Assembly: GCA_023422775.1 (NCBI GenBank)
Contig: JAFAGM010000023.1
Span: 1 to 64,000 of the forward strand
DNA length: 64,000 nucleotides
Reading direction: 5' to 3'
Origin: Pseudomonadota bacterium
GTDB taxonomy: Bacteria; Pseudomonadota; Alphaproteobacteria; Rhizobiales; Xanthobacteraceae
Positions 45,440 through 55,355 of this stretch are shown here, one piece after another; positions within the stretch are counted from its first letter, which is position 1; every line of letters begins with the position of its first letter. The notes below the pieces were generated by a model that was not told the origin of the DNA, did no database searches, and was given only the letters and a program-made list of their open reading frames with translations. The translations under genes and the position numbers were made by a program.

Positions 45440-46381
45440 ATGAATTGGCTCACCAATGTCGTCCGGCCAAAGATCCGCAACATCCTGCGGCGGGAGACGC
45501 CGGAGAACCTGTGGATCAAGTGCCCGGATTCCGGGCAGCTCGTGTTCTACAAGGACGTCGAGGCCAATCAGTTCGTCATTCCCGGATCGAACTACCACAT
45601 GCGCATGGGCGCGGTGGCGCGGCTGAAATCGGTCTTCGACAATGAGACCTGGTACGATATCGTGCTGCCGGAAGTGACGGCCGATCCGCTGAAATTCCGC
45701 GACGAACGAAAATACGCCGACCGCATCAAGGACGCACGCGCCAAGACCGGGCTGAACGACGCGATCAAGGTCGGCTACGGCAAGCTCGAGGGCGCCGGCG
45801 TCGTCATCGCCGTGCAGGATTTCGATTTCATGGGCGGCTCGCTCGGCATGGCCGCCGGAGAGGCGATCGTGCGCGGGCTGGAGCTTGCGGTGGAGAAGAA
45901 GTCGCCCTTCATCGTGTTCGCGGCCTCGGGCGGCGCGCGGATGCAGGAGGGTATCCTGTCGCTGATGCAGATGCCGCGCACCACCGTCGGCGTGCAGATG
46001 CTGCGCGAAGCGAAGCTGCCCTACATCGTGGTGCTGACCAATCCGACCACCGGCGGCGTCACCGCGTCCTATGCCATGCTGGGCGACGTGCAGATCGCCG
46101 AGCCGGGCGCGCTGATAGGCTTTGCCGGCGCGCGCGTCATCGAACAGACCATCCGCGAGAAGCTGCCGGAAGGTTTCCAACGCGCCGAGTATCTGCTCGA
46201 CCACGGCATGATCGACATGGTGGTGCACCGTCACCAGATGCGCCCGACATTGGCGCGCCTGTGCCGGCTGCTGACCAAATCCCCGGCGATCGACGTCGCC
46301 TCCAAGCCCGCGCCGCAGGTGACGGACCCCGCCCAGATCGTCTCGGCGGCGGATCCCGTGCCGGCCGCACCGCACGCGTGA
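45440..46381 (+). CDS. accD: Acetyl-CoA carboxylase carboxyltransferase beta subunit
   Basis: A 313-residue subunit from ATG 45440, transferring CO2 from carboxybiotin to acetyl-CoA with AccA. The core is conserved (AIKVGYGKLEGAGVVIAVQD, FAASGGARMQEGILSLMQMP, LTNPTTGGVTASYAMLGDVQ). The usual four-cysteine zinc ribbon is degenerate: only Cys28 remains, with Ser31, Ile47 and Ser50 at the other positions. Such loss is known in Rhizobiales AccD. Its stop overlaps the folC start. Confidence 0.95.
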   Translation: MNWLTNVVRPKIRNILRRETPENLWIKCPDSGQLVFYKDVEANQFVIPGSNYHMRMGAVARLKSVFDNETWYDIVLPEVTADPLKFRDERKYADRIKDARAKTGLNDAIKVGYGKLEGAGVVIAVQDFDFMGGSLGMAAGEAIVRGLELAVEKKSPFIVFAASGGARMQEGILSLMQMPRTTVGVQMLREAKLPYIVVLTNPTTGGVTASYAMLGDVQIAEPGALIGFAGARVIEQTIREKLPEGFQRAEYLLDHGMIDMVVHRHQMRPTLARLCRLLTKSPAIDVASKPAPQVTDPAQIVSAADPVPAAPHA

Positions 46382-47718
46382 ACTTGCCTGCCGCCAACCC
46401 CGAGCCGATCGATGAGTTGATCGCGCGGCTGTCCGCGTTGCATCCGAAGCGGATTGATCTCGGCCTCGAGCGCATGCAGCGGCTGTTGAAGCGGCTCGAT
46501 CATCCCGAGCGCGTGCTGCCGCCGGTGATCCATGTCGCGGGCACCAACGGCAAGGGCTCGACCATCGCCTACCTGCGCGCGATCCTCGAAGCCGCAGGCC
46601 TGCGTGTCCACGTCTACACTTCGCCCTATCTGGTGCGGATCAACGAATGCTTCCGCATCGGCGAGCGCGGCGGCGGCAGGCTCGTGACCGATACCGAACT
46701 GCGGCAGGTGCTGGAACAGTGCGAGCAGGCCAACCAAAGCGAGCCGATCACGATTTTCGAGATCGAGACCGCGGCGGCGTTCTGCCTGTTCGCGCAGCAT
46801 GACGCCGATGTCGTGCTGCTGGAGACCGGGCTCGGGGGAAGGCTCGACGCCACCAATGTCATCGACAGGCCGGTCGCGACCGTCATCACGCCGGTCAGCA
46901 TGGATCACATGGAGTTTCTCGGCAATTCGCTGAGTTCGATTGCCGCCGAGAAGGCCGCCATCATCAAGCGCAAGATGCCGGTGGTCTGCGCCGAGCAGAC
47001 GGCGGAGGCGATGACTGTCATCGAGGCGCAGGCCGGCCGCATGCGCGCGCCGCTGCATGCGGCCGGGCAGCAATGGCATGTCGGCGTCGAACGCGGACGA
47101 CTGGTCTACCAGGATGAGCGCGGCCTGATGGATCTCGCGGCGCCAAAGCTGTTCGGCCGGCATCAGTTCGACAATGCCGGACTCGCGATTGCGACGTTGC
47201 GCGCGATCGACGCGTTCAGGATCGGGATGTCCGCGTATGAAGCCGGCATCGTCAACGCCGAATGGCCGGCGCGGATGCAGCGGCTGTCCGCAGGCGCGCT
47301 CGTCGATCAGGGACCGAAGGCGTGCGAGATCTGGCTCGACGGTGGACACAATGCCGAAGGCGGCCGTGTCGCGGCCGCGGCGCTGGGCGACCTCGAGGAG
47401 CGGGTATCGCGCCCGCTGGTGGTGATCGCGGGCATGCTGGCGAACAAGGATGCAAGTGCGTTCCTCGCCAATTTCGCCGGCCTGACGCGCCATATCATCG
47501 CCGTGCAGATTCCCGGCCGCGACAATGCGATGCCGCCGGACCGCCTGGCGGATGCGGCGCGCGCGCTCGGCATGCGCATGGAGACCGCAGCAAGCGTCGA
47601 AGCCGCGCTGCACGCGCTGTCACGCCTGGCCTACGAAGTGCCGCCGCGGATTCTGATTACCGGATCGCTTTATCTCGCCGGCCATGTGCTGGCCGCCAAC
47701 GGCACGCCGCCTGCATAG
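46378..47718 (+). CDS. folC: Bifunctional folylpolyglutamate/dihydrofolate synthase
   Basis: A 446-residue Mur-ligase family enzyme from GTG 46378 (GTGA with the accD stop). The P-loop is HVAGTNGKGSTIAYLRAILE; SPYLVRINECFRIG, VLLETGLGGRLDATN and PVSMDHMEFLG follow. It adds glutamate to dihydropteroate and folates. The accD-folC order is conserved, and a hairpin follows. Confidence 0.95.
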   Translation: MNLPAANPEPIDELIARLSALHPKRIDLGLERMQRLLKRLDHPERVLPPVIHVAGTNGKGSTIAYLRAILEAAGLRVHVYTSPYLVRINECFRIGERGGGRLVTDTELRQVLEQCEQANQSEPITIFEIETAAAFCLFAQHDADVVLLETGLGGRLDATNVIDRPVATVITPVSMDHMEFLGNSLSSIAAEKAAIIKRKMPVVCAEQTAEAMTVIEAQAGRMRAPLHAAGQQWHVGVERGRLVYQDERGLMDLAAPKLFGRHQFDNAGLAIATLRAIDAFRIGMSAYEAGIVNAEWPARMQRLSAGALVDQGPKACEIWLDGGHNAEGGRVAAAALGDLEERVSRPLVVIAGMLANKDASAFLANFAGLTRHIIAVQIPGRDNAMPPDRLADAARALGMRMETAASVEAALHALSRLAYEVPPRILITGSLYLAGHVLAANGTPPA

Positions 47719-47741
47719 CCGTCAGGGCATCAAATGAAATG

Positions 47742-47763
47742 CCGCTGGAATCGCTTCCAGCGG
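47742..47763 (+). terminator. Hairpin after folC
   Basis: CCGCTGGAA (47742-47750), TCGC tetraloop, TTCCAGCGG (47755-47763): a perfect 9-bp stem 24 bp after the folC stop. No U-tract follows, so it may need Rho or act as a stabiliser. Confidence 0.55.
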
Positions 47764-47990
47764 CGGCCCGGGAAGAAGTATCGATTGCTTATGAATTCGC
47801 CAGCCCCGGTACCCAGGTTTCTAGCCAAGGCGATCAGATGCGGCGACAGGGAACTCTCCTTGCGCCAAATATCCGAGCCGCATGTTGCGCTGCGGTTTCA
47901 CCCAAATGAGGTAGGCGCTTTCCTTTGTTTTTGCTGGAAAAACAACCCTCGGGATAGGTCGAATGAACATGCGTCTTGCAGCGACCGGTC
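47764..47990. other. Gene-free stretch between folC and the trxA terminator
   Basis: About 230 bp between convergent folC and trxA. A short plus-strand frame (47734-48039) has no recognisable motif and crosses the trxA terminator, so I do not call a gene. Confidence 0.45.
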
Positions 47991-48025
47991 ACAAAAACAA
48001 AACGGCCGGCTTGGCGCCGGCCGTT
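47991..48025 (-). terminator. Rho-independent terminator of trxA
   Basis: Arms AACGGCCGGC (48001-48010) and GCCGGCCGTT (48016-48025) pair fully; on the minus strand the stem is followed by TTGTTTTTGT. It lies 25 bp after the trxA stop codon. Confidence 0.88.
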
Positions 48026-48050
48026 TCAAAACCAGATAACGAAAAGCCGC

Positions 48051-48371
48051 TCAGACCGCAGCGGTGATCCACTGCTGCAGCTTCTGCTTCGGCGCTGCGC
48101 CGACCTGGCGGGAAGCCATCTCGCCGCCCTTGAAGATCATCAGGGTCGGGATCGACATCACGCCGTATTTCGAGGCCGTCTTCGGGCTCTCGTCGACGTT
48201 CAGCTTCACGATCTTGACCTTGTCGCCCATCGCGCCGGAAATCTCGTCGAGGGCAGGGGCGATCATGCGGCAGGGGCCGCACCACTCAGCCCAGAAGTCG
48301 ACGACCACGGGCCCTTGCGCTTTGAGCACTTCGGCTTCGAAATCGGCGTCAGAAACCTTGCCAACGGCCAT
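48051..48371 (-). CDS. trxA: Thioredoxin
   Basis: A 106-residue thioredoxin with the redox motif in WAEWCGPCRMIAPALDEIS, and VKLNVDESPKTASKYGVMSI with the cis-proline region PTLMIFKGGE. It reduces protein disulfides in the cytoplasm. It lies 69 bp downstream of addA on the same strand. Confidence 0.96.
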   Translation of the reverse strand: MAVGKVSDADFEAEVLKAQGPVVVDFWAEWCGPCRMIAPALDEISGAMGDKVKIVKLNVDESPKTASKYGVMSIPTLMIFKGGEMASRQVGAAPKQKLQQWITAAV

Positions 48372-48440
48372 GGAATACCTCGTTCGGTTAGAAATAACGG
48401 GGCGCAGCGGAGATTCGCGCCTGGGATGATAACGGCAAAC

Positions 48441-51400
48441 CTATGAATGCGATCCTGCCGGGTCAAGCGCGGTCACGCCGAGATGACAGGATGCCAGCTC
48501 GGCCTCCAGCGCGGGGGCGGAAATCTCCATTAATTCAGGGGTTTCGGTCCAGAGCAGCGCGGCGCGGATCGGCCGCTGGGGATAAAGCCTGGCCAATACC
48601 GCCCGGTATAGCGCGAGCTGGCGGACATAGCCCCTCGGGGCCTCGGCGGGGTCGCTTGGCGGGGCATGATTGGTCTTGAAATCGACGATCAGGACCTCTT
48701 TCTCGGTGACGACGAGGCGATCGATCTGCCCGGAGACAAGGGCCGGGCGGGCGCCCGGCCGTTCCAGCCGTCCGACGATCGAGACCTCGGCGCGGCTGCC
48801 GGGGGCGAACACCGGCGCGAACCGCGCGTCCGCGATCAGGGCCAGCGTGCCGTCCGCCAGCGCCTGCTGTTCTTCCGCGGTCCAGCCGGCGGCGTTGCGG
48901 GCGAGATAGGCCAGCGCGGCGTCGCGGCGTCGCTCGGCGGTGATCTCGGGCAGCGACTGCAGCAGCCGGTGCGCCAGCGTGCCGCACTGCAAGGCGCGGG
49001 TGCGCCCTGTAAGCGACTCGGCCGTCCGCACCTTGCGACTGTCGCCGTCGGCGGGGTCGGATGGCCGCAGCAGGCCATCCGCCGATCGCTCCGGCTGCGC
49101 GGGTGTCAGCAGCCATGATGGCAGCACGACCGGCGCGGTTGGCGCTGCCGTGGCTGCGGCGCCGGCGGCGGGCGCCGCTTCCTCCGGACGCGTGTAGCGC
49201 TTCACCACGCCGGCGGCAGTCTGGATTTCCTGAAGCTGCAACTCGGAACGTTCGAGGCCTTTGCCGATCAGATCGTACCAGGACCCTGGCCGGACCTTCT
49301 TCGTGTTGCCCGGCAGGCAGCCACCGACGATGAGCCGGTCTGCCGCGCGCGTCATCGCCACGTACAGCAGCCGGCGATACTCATCCTCGGTGTCGTCAAG
49401 CATCGCCGTTCGCGCCGCGACGACCGCGGGAGGGTCTTCGGCCTTCCTGCCGGCCCAGACCACGACTCCCGGCGCATGCGGAGCGGCATTGCCCTGCGGC
49501 AGGTTGATGAGCCGCAGCCGCTGCGTATCGGAGGGCGAGGTCGTGGTGTCCACCATGAACACGACGGAAGCTTCCAGGCCCTTGGCGCCATGCACGGTCA
49601 TGACGCGGACTTCGTCGCGCGAGATTTCCATGTCGCGCTTCACTTCGGTGTCGGCGGCGCGGAGCCACGCCATGAATCCCTGCAGCGAGGCCGGCGCCTT
49701 GCGCTCGTAGTTGAGCGCGAGTTCCAGAAATTCGTCGAGCGCGTCGTTGGCCTCGTGCCCCAGCCGTCGCAGCATCCGCGCGCGGCCGCCGTCGCCGCCG
49801 AGCAGCCAGGCGTAGAACGTGAACGGCGTCTCGCTGACGAAGCGGCGCTCGCATTGCTCGAGCCGCCACAGCGCATCCCGCAGCCGGCCGTCGGTTGCGG
49901 CGCGCTCGGACAGCGCGGAGCGCAACGATCCCCTGCGCTCCCAGGCGAGCGTGAACAGGTGGTCGTCGGTCAGGCCGAACAGCGGGCTCTTCAGCGCCAC
50001 CGCCAGCGCGAGGTCGTCCTGCGGCAGCAGCAGCGCGTCCGCAAGGTTCATCAGGTCGATGATCGCGATGTGCTCGGTCAGCTTCAGGCGGTCGGCGCCG
50101 GCCACAGGAATGCCGGCGTGCTTCAGCGCCTGGATCACGGCGTCGAATGCGTTGCCGCGCCGCCGCACCAGCACCAGCATGTCGCCATAGCGCAGCGGAC
50201 GGCGGCCGCCCTTGCTGCCCGTCATGGTGCGGCCGTCGACCAGCGACTTGATCTCGGCCTGGATGCGCCGCGCCAGCTTCACCTCCGGACTGGTCGCCGC
50301 GATGCCGTCGAACGGCGCGCGCCAGCCTTCGATCTCCTGCCTGTCGTCGCTCTCGGCGAGCTCCCAGAGATCGATCACGCCGGGCCCTGCGTCCTCGAGC
50401 GCATGGTGGATCGGGTAACCGGTCTCGACCGCATGGATGCTGCGGAAGATATCCTGCTCGCGGAACACGTGGTCGACGGCATGCAGGATCGCCGGTCCGG
50501 AGCGGAACGAGTAGGTGAAGGAGACCGGATCGAACTTCAGCCCGGCGTCCTCGAACTTCTTCTTCAGCGCGCGGCGCCGCAGGTCGAATTCGCGCGGGGC
50601 CGCGCCCTGGAACGAGAAGATCGACTGCTTCTCGTCGCCGACCGCGAACACCGTCCGCACCACGCCATCGCGGGCGCCGGCGCCCGAGGTGAACTCGGAA
50701 ATGATATGGGCGACGATGTCCCATTGCCGGGGACTGGTGTCCTGCGCCTCGTCGATCAGCACATGGTCGACGCCGCGGTCGAGCTTGTAGTGCACCCAGC
50801 CGGCGGAGACCTTGTCGAGCATCGCCAGCGTCCTGTCGATCAGATCGTCATAGTCGAGCAGGCCGCGCTCCAGCTTCTCGCGCCGGTAATTGGCCGCCGC
50901 TGCAGTCGCGATATGCAGCAATGCCCCGGTGCGATCGCGGGTGATGACCGCGCGGCGCTTCGCAATCAGGGAAGCGAGGCGATCGATTTCCGAATCGAAC
51001 AATCGACCAATGGCCGCGTTCTTCTTGACGAAGCCGTTGGTGACGACTGTTGCTCTCGGCGTGCGTTCATCAGTGAGAAATACCCCGAGATATTCGTCGA
51101 CCTGAGCGGCTCCGGTAAACGCCAGCGCTTCTCGAAGCCGTTCAGCCTGTTTCTGGTCGGCCTTGCTGCTCGTATCGAGAACTGATGCGACCTCTCTCCA
51201 TTGCGATCGCGGCAGGTTCGGTCCGTCGATGATATCGCGCTCGACATCCTCGATGCGATCGTCGGGGCTGACCCCGAGCGCCGCGGAAACCTGCGCTGCC
51301 GCGGCATGCGCGCTGCCGGCTGTGTCCGTCCACGCCATGAAATGATCGCGGCTCAGACACGCTTCGCGGATCACGTCCTTGAAGGTGACGTCGGCGGCGC

Positions 51401-51965
51401 TCGCCATCGCGGTCAGCAGCGCGCGCCCGGTGGCGCTTTCGGGGTTGCGCGACGCCTCGAGGAAGACGCCGAGATTGGCGCGCTCCATCATCTCGTTCTG
51501 GTCGCGGTCGTCGAGTACGGCGAAGCGCGCCGGGACGTTGGCCTCGAACGGAAATTGCTGCAGCAGCCGCGTGCACAGCGCGTGGATGGTCTGCACCTTC
51601 AGCCCGCCCGGCGTCTCCAGCGCGCAGGCAAACAACTTGCGCGCCGACTTGCGCAGCCTCGCTGTGGGATTCGCAATGCCCGCTTCGCGGATCGCTGCAT
51701 CCAGCGCAGCATCGTCCAGCGTGACCCAATGGCCGAGCGTCGAAAACACCCGCTCCGCCATGTTGGCAGCGGCCGCCTTGGTGAAGGTGATGCAGAGGAT
51801 CTTTTCCGGGGGGACGTCATCGAGCAGCAGCCGGATCACGCGCTGCACCAGCACATGGGTCTTGCCGGAGCCCGCATTCGCCGAAACGAAGGCGGAAGCC
51901 GCCGGATCGGACGCGCGCGCCTGCGTGGCGCGAACGGCGTCGGGGATGGTGCGGGGCGCCTTCAC
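48441..51965 (-). CDS. addA: Double-strand break repair helicase-nuclease AddA
   Basis: A protein of about 1174 residues, starting at GTG 51965, which overlaps the addB stop. The UvrD-type helicase motifs include Walker A FVSANAGSGKTHVLVQRVIR, ILCITFTKAAAANM, DHVLIDEAQDTSPRQWDIV and VMTVHGAKGLEASVVFMVDT; the C-terminal RecB-like nuclease has VLIVDFKTNHAPP. AddAB resects DNA ends for RecA loading, the alphaproteobacterial counterpart of RecBCD. Confidence 0.95.
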   Translation of the reverse strand: MKAPRTIPDAVRATQARASDPAASAFVSANAGSGKTHVLVQRVIRLLLDDVPPEKILCITFTKAAAANMAERVFSTLGHWVTLDDAALDAAIREAGIANPTARLRKSARKLFACALETPGGLKVQTIHALCTRLLQQFPFEANVPARFAVLDDRDQNEMMERANLGVFLEASRNPESATGRALLTAMASAADVTFKDVIREACLSRDHFMAWTDTAGSAHAAAAQVSAALGVSPDDRIEDVERDIIDGPNLPRSQWREVASVLDTSSKADQKQAERLREALAFTGAAQVDEYLGVFLTDERTPRATVVTNGFVKKNAAIGRLFDSEIDRLASLIAKRRAVITRDRTGALLHIATAAAANYRREKLERGLLDYDDLIDRTLAMLDKVSAGWVHYKLDRGVDHVLIDEAQDTSPRQWDIVAHIISEFTSGAGARDGVVRTVFAVGDEKQSIFSFQGAAPREFDLRRRALKKKFEDAGLKFDPVSFTYSFRSGPAILHAVDHVFREQDIFRSIHAVETGYPIHHALEDAGPGVIDLWELAESDDRQEIEGWRAPFDGIAATSPEVKLARRIQAEIKSLVDGRTMTGSKGGRRPLRYGDMLVLVRRRGNAFDAVIQALKHAGIPVAGADRLKLTEHIAIIDLMNLADALLLPQDDLALAVALKSPLFGLTDDHLFTLAWERRGSLRSALSERAATDGRLRDALWRLEQCERRFVSETPFTFYAWLLGGDGGRARMLRRLGHEANDALDEFLELALNYERKAPASLQGFMAWLRAADTEVKRDMEISRDEVRVMTVHGAKGLEASVVFMVDTTTSPSDTQRLRLINLPQGNAAPHAPGVVVWAGRKAEDPPAVVAARTAMLDDTEDEYRRLLYVAMTRAADRLIVGGCLPGNTKKVRPGSWYDLIGKGLERSELQLQEIQTAAGVVKRYTRPEEAAPAAGAAATAAPTAPVVLPSWLLTPAQPERSADGLLRPSDPADGDSRKVRTAESLTGRTRALQCGTLAHRLLQSLPEITAERRRDAALAYLARNAAGWTAEEQQALADGTLALIADARFAPVFAPGSRAEVSIVGRLERPGARPALVSGQIDRLVVTEKEVLIVDFKTNHAPPSDPAEAPRGYVRQLALYRAVLARLYPQRPIRAALLWTETPELMEISAPALEAELASCHLGVTALDPAGSHS

Positions 51966-54900
51966 CTGATTTCCTCTATTCCCAAGCCGCCGGCCGCCGA
52001 CCATTCCTTGATGCGGGCGAGATCGTCATAGGCGCCGTAGCGGTTCGACCACATCGACAGGTTCAGCGACGTATAAGGCGTGTCTGCGTTCTCGAATTTG
52101 CGGATCAGCGCTTCGAGCTGTTCGAGCGCGTAGTCGGCTGCCTCGTCCGGCGCTTGCGGCGTCTCGTTCTTCAGCTTCAGCTCCAGCGAACGCTCGTCGC
52201 CCGGCGGATTGTTACCGCTGAGCCTGACATAGACGAGTTCGCCGACGGACGAGCCGGCGTCGATATCCGGAAACCCGCCTTCGCGCAGGATTGCGGCTTC
52301 CAGCGTCAGCTGCGGCGACAGCCCCATGCGCACCTGCTTGCCGGTCGGCGGTTGCCCGGTCTTGTAGTCGAGGATCACAAAACTTCCGTCACGGTGTCGC
52401 TCGATGCGGTCGGCGCGCGCGGAGAGCGTGAAGATGCGTTCGTTGTCGAGCGGGATCTTGATCTCGCCTCTGATCTCGGCGGCAATCCTCTCGATGTCGC
52501 CGCGCCGCGCCAGCTCCCAGTCGGCAAACCATCCGGCGATGCGCTGAAACCGCGGCCACCACAGCGCGCGCGCTTCGGGCCGCTCCATCAGCGGCGCAAA
52601 ACATTTCTCGCCGATGCCGCGCAGCACCAGCGCGGGCCGGTCGGGAAGGGCGCCGGCAAAGGTCTTGGTGAATTCACCGAGCGCCTCATGGATCGCCGAG
52701 CCGCGATCCGCCGCGGACAATGGCATGTCGACGGGATCGAGCGGATCGAGCCGCAGGATATGCCTCGCATAGATCGTGTAGGGGTCGCGCAGCCAGTCCT
52801 CGATCGCGGTGACCGAAAGTTTCAGCGGCCGCGCTGCAAGCGGCGGTCTTGGCTCCGGTTGCAGAATCGGCTCCACGATATCGGGCTGGTCGAGTTCGGC
52901 GGCGAAGCGGACATAGTCCTCGCCGGCACGCCTGGCCTCATCCCAGCGTTCCTCGCCGGCGACGGCCTCCAACCGGTGCAGGAAGCGCGAGGCCACCGCG
53001 GGCGCGCCGCCGACCTTTGCCGAATGGGTCAGGATGACATCGTTCGTTCCCAGCAATTGCGCGAAGTCATGCGCTGATAGCCCGATGCGGCGCTCCGGCA
53101 GGTCGAGGCCGAGTTCATGGCGCATCGGCCGGCTCAGCCAGGGATCGACGCGCGGCGCCGGTGGCCATACGCCCTCGACCAGCCCGCCGAGGATGACGCG
53201 ATCGGACTCCGTCAGGCGCGCTTCGAGCTGGCCGTAGATATGCAGATGCGCGCTCGCCGATTCCGGCCGCCGCACCATGCGATCGGCGAAGGCGGTCTGG
53301 AACACTTCGGGATAATCGCCGAACTGCGTCATCAGGCCGCTCGGCTTGTTCTCGGCCAGCAGGTCGTCGAACGCCATCGCGAGCGCGGAGCCCTGGCTGT
53401 CTTCGAAGACGACCGCAACGCCGTTGTGATCGCAGGACAGCGCGATCAGCACTTCACGATGACGGTGCGCCAGCTCGGCGAAGTCATAAGGCTTCGATGA
53501 GGCGACGCTTTCCAGCGGCGACAACGTCTTCTGCAGCGCTGCGATCAGCGATTGCGCCTGATCGAGATCGTGGTCCTTCAGTTTCGTGCGCTGTTCGGAG
53601 GCGTGAAGCGAGGAGGTCTCCTTGCGCCGGAGCTTTCCGAGTTCGGCGCGGAAGCGATCGAAGTCGCGCGCAAGCCCGCCGCTTCCTGCCTGTGGCCGGG
53701 TGCCGCGCAACACCGCGAGCTCAAGCACCTCGATGGCGCGCTTGTGCGCGCCATGCGCGCGGCCCAGCCGAAACAGCGGATGCTTCAACAGCGCAAGCAG
53801 TGTCGGCGGCTCCAGGCCCCTGGCTGCGGCTTCTGCCGTGAGGCGTGCAAAAATGCCGGCCGGCGTGTCCAGCAGCGCGTCACCGCCGGAATCGTCGAAT
53901 TCGAGATTCCAGCGGGTCAGGGCCGCCATCACCCGCCGCGCCAGCGCGCGATCCGGCGTCACCAGCGCGGCCGATTTATCCAGGTGCCGCGCCTCGCGCA
54001 TCGCCACCGCGATCGCCAGCGCCTCCATCTCCGGGTTGGGCGCTTCCACGACCGCGAGGCTGGTCATGCCGCCGGCGATCTTCGCCGAGACATCCGGCCG
54101 CGCCAGCCGGTCATGCCATTGCTCGGTCGCGGTGGAGGGGCGCATCGTTTCCGACACCAGCACGTCGCGCCCCTGTGGCGCCGGCGTGCCAAGAATTTCG
54201 ACGTCGCTTCGCTTGATGCCGAAACGATCCAGCAATCCCTGCATGGCGAATTGCGGATGGTTCGAGGAAGGCTGCATGGTGAACCTGCCCTGCGCGTCCC
54301 TGATGCCGCCGATCGTCTGCCAGGCATCGTCGTCCAGGTCGGTGTCGAGCCCCGGCAGCACCACCGCGCCCTGCTTCAGGCCGGCAACGGCGGTGAGGAA
54401 TTTCGCGGTCGCCGGCATCGAGCCGGTCGAACCCGCCGCGATCACCGGGCCCTCGTGATGCGCGGTCAGGCGCGCGGCTTCGGCTTCGATCAGGCGGTCG
54501 CGCCGCTCGGCAGGCTCGATCCGGCCGATTTCCTTGAGATGCTCAGGCCAGATCTTGCGCGCGATGCGCAGGAATTCCAGCGAGTGCTGCCAGTATTTGT
54601 CGAACTGGTCCGGCACCAGCCTGTCGAGCGCTTCCCATGCGACGCCACGCGTGACCATGTCGTCCATCAGCCGCGCCAGGTCGCCGGCCAGCGCCAGCGT
54701 CGATGCCGGGCCGCCGACGACCAGCGGCGCCGAAACCGGACTCTTCGCCCACGCCGCGACCAGGTGCGCCAGCGTCAGGCGGCGTTCGAGTTCGCCCAGT
54801 TTTGGCGGAAGGTCGAGCGGCGCCACGCCGCCGAATTGTTCGGCGCCTTCGGAGAACGCCAGTTCGTCCTCGTCGATGTCGCCCAGCGCCACGATGCGCG

Positions 54901-55108
54901 GCAGGATCGCGGCATCCGTCTTCAGTTCGTCGAGAAAGATTTCCCGCGCCCGGCGCCCGGCGCGCCGGGTCGGCAGATAGAGCGTCGCCCGTGCCAGATC
55001 GAGCGGATTCGAGCGCGCCTCGAATCCGTCAACCAGGGCGCCGTCGATCAGCGCAGCGATGACGGTGCGCAGGAACGGCACGGACAGGGGAACGCTGAAA
55101 ACGCGCAT
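51962..55108 (-). CDS. addB: Double-strand break repair protein AddB
   Basis: A 1048-residue partner of AddA in the alphaproteobacterial form. The N-terminus is helicase-like but degenerate; the C-terminal nuclease contains GSFVILDYKTGQPPTGKQVR. Other family segments are RVILGGLVEGVWPPAPRVDP and KLSVTAIEDWLRDPYTIYAR. addA overlaps its end by 4 bp. Confidence 0.95.
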   Translation of the reverse strand: MRVFSVPLSVPFLRTVIAALIDGALVDGFEARSNPLDLARATLYLPTRRAGRRAREIFLDELKTDAAILPRIVALGDIDEDELAFSEGAEQFGGVAPLDLPPKLGELERRLTLAHLVAAWAKSPVSAPLVVGGPASTLALAGDLARLMDDMVTRGVAWEALDRLVPDQFDKYWQHSLEFLRIARKIWPEHLKEIGRIEPAERRDRLIEAEAARLTAHHEGPVIAAGSTGSMPATAKFLTAVAGLKQGAVVLPGLDTDLDDDAWQTIGGIRDAQGRFTMQPSSNHPQFAMQGLLDRFGIKRSDVEILGTPAPQGRDVLVSETMRPSTATEQWHDRLARPDVSAKIAGGMTSLAVVEAPNPEMEALAIAVAMREARHLDKSAALVTPDRALARRVMAALTRWNLEFDDSGGDALLDTPAGIFARLTAEAAARGLEPPTLLALLKHPLFRLGRAHGAHKRAIEVLELAVLRGTRPQAGSGGLARDFDRFRAELGKLRRKETSSLHASEQRTKLKDHDLDQAQSLIAALQKTLSPLESVASSKPYDFAELAHRHREVLIALSCDHNGVAVVFEDSQGSALAMAFDDLLAENKPSGLMTQFGDYPEVFQTAFADRMVRRPESASAHLHIYGQLEARLTESDRVILGGLVEGVWPPAPRVDPWLSRPMRHELGLDLPERRIGLSAHDFAQLLGTNDVILTHSAKVGGAPAVASRFLHRLEAVAGEERWDEARRAGEDYVRFAAELDQPDIVEPILQPEPRPPLAARPLKLSVTAIEDWLRDPYTIYARHILRLDPLDPVDMPLSAADRGSAIHEALGEFTKTFAGALPDRPALVLRGIGEKCFAPLMERPEARALWWPRFQRIAGWFADWELARRGDIERIAAEIRGEIKIPLDNERIFTLSARADRIERHRDGSFVILDYKTGQPPTGKQVRMGLSPQLTLEAAILREGGFPDIDAGSSVGELVYVRLSGNNPPGDERSLELKLKNETPQAPDEAADYALEQLEALIRKFENADTPYTSLNLSMWSNRYGAYDDLARIKEWSAAGGLGIEEIR

Positions 55109-55199
55109 GGGATTCCTGATTCGAGGGTGGGGGCAATATAGGGAGGTAGCAAGGGAAGGTCATGGGTGGGATACGCCAGCATCCCCAATACACACTGTC

Positions 55200-55330
55200 G
55201 TCACCCGCCACCGGGTCGGCCGAATGGCCGCCCGATGACAGGCTCCGGCGGGTGACCCAGTATTCCAGAGACGGTAGTAAAGAATCGAGAGGCCGCGGCG
55301 TACTGGATGCCCGCCTTCGCGGGCATGACG
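55200..55330. repeat. Composite palindromic intergenic repeat
   Basis: GTCACCCGCC (55200-55209) pairs with GGCGGGTGAC (55247-55256); about 50 bp later, GCCCGC-CTTC-GCGGGC forms another stem within CTGGATGCCCGCCTTCGCGG. The unit resembles a repeat widely found in Bradyrhizobium. It lies between addB and murU. Confidence 0.65.
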
Positions 55331-55355
55331 ATCCAGCGGGACGCGAGATCCAGTC

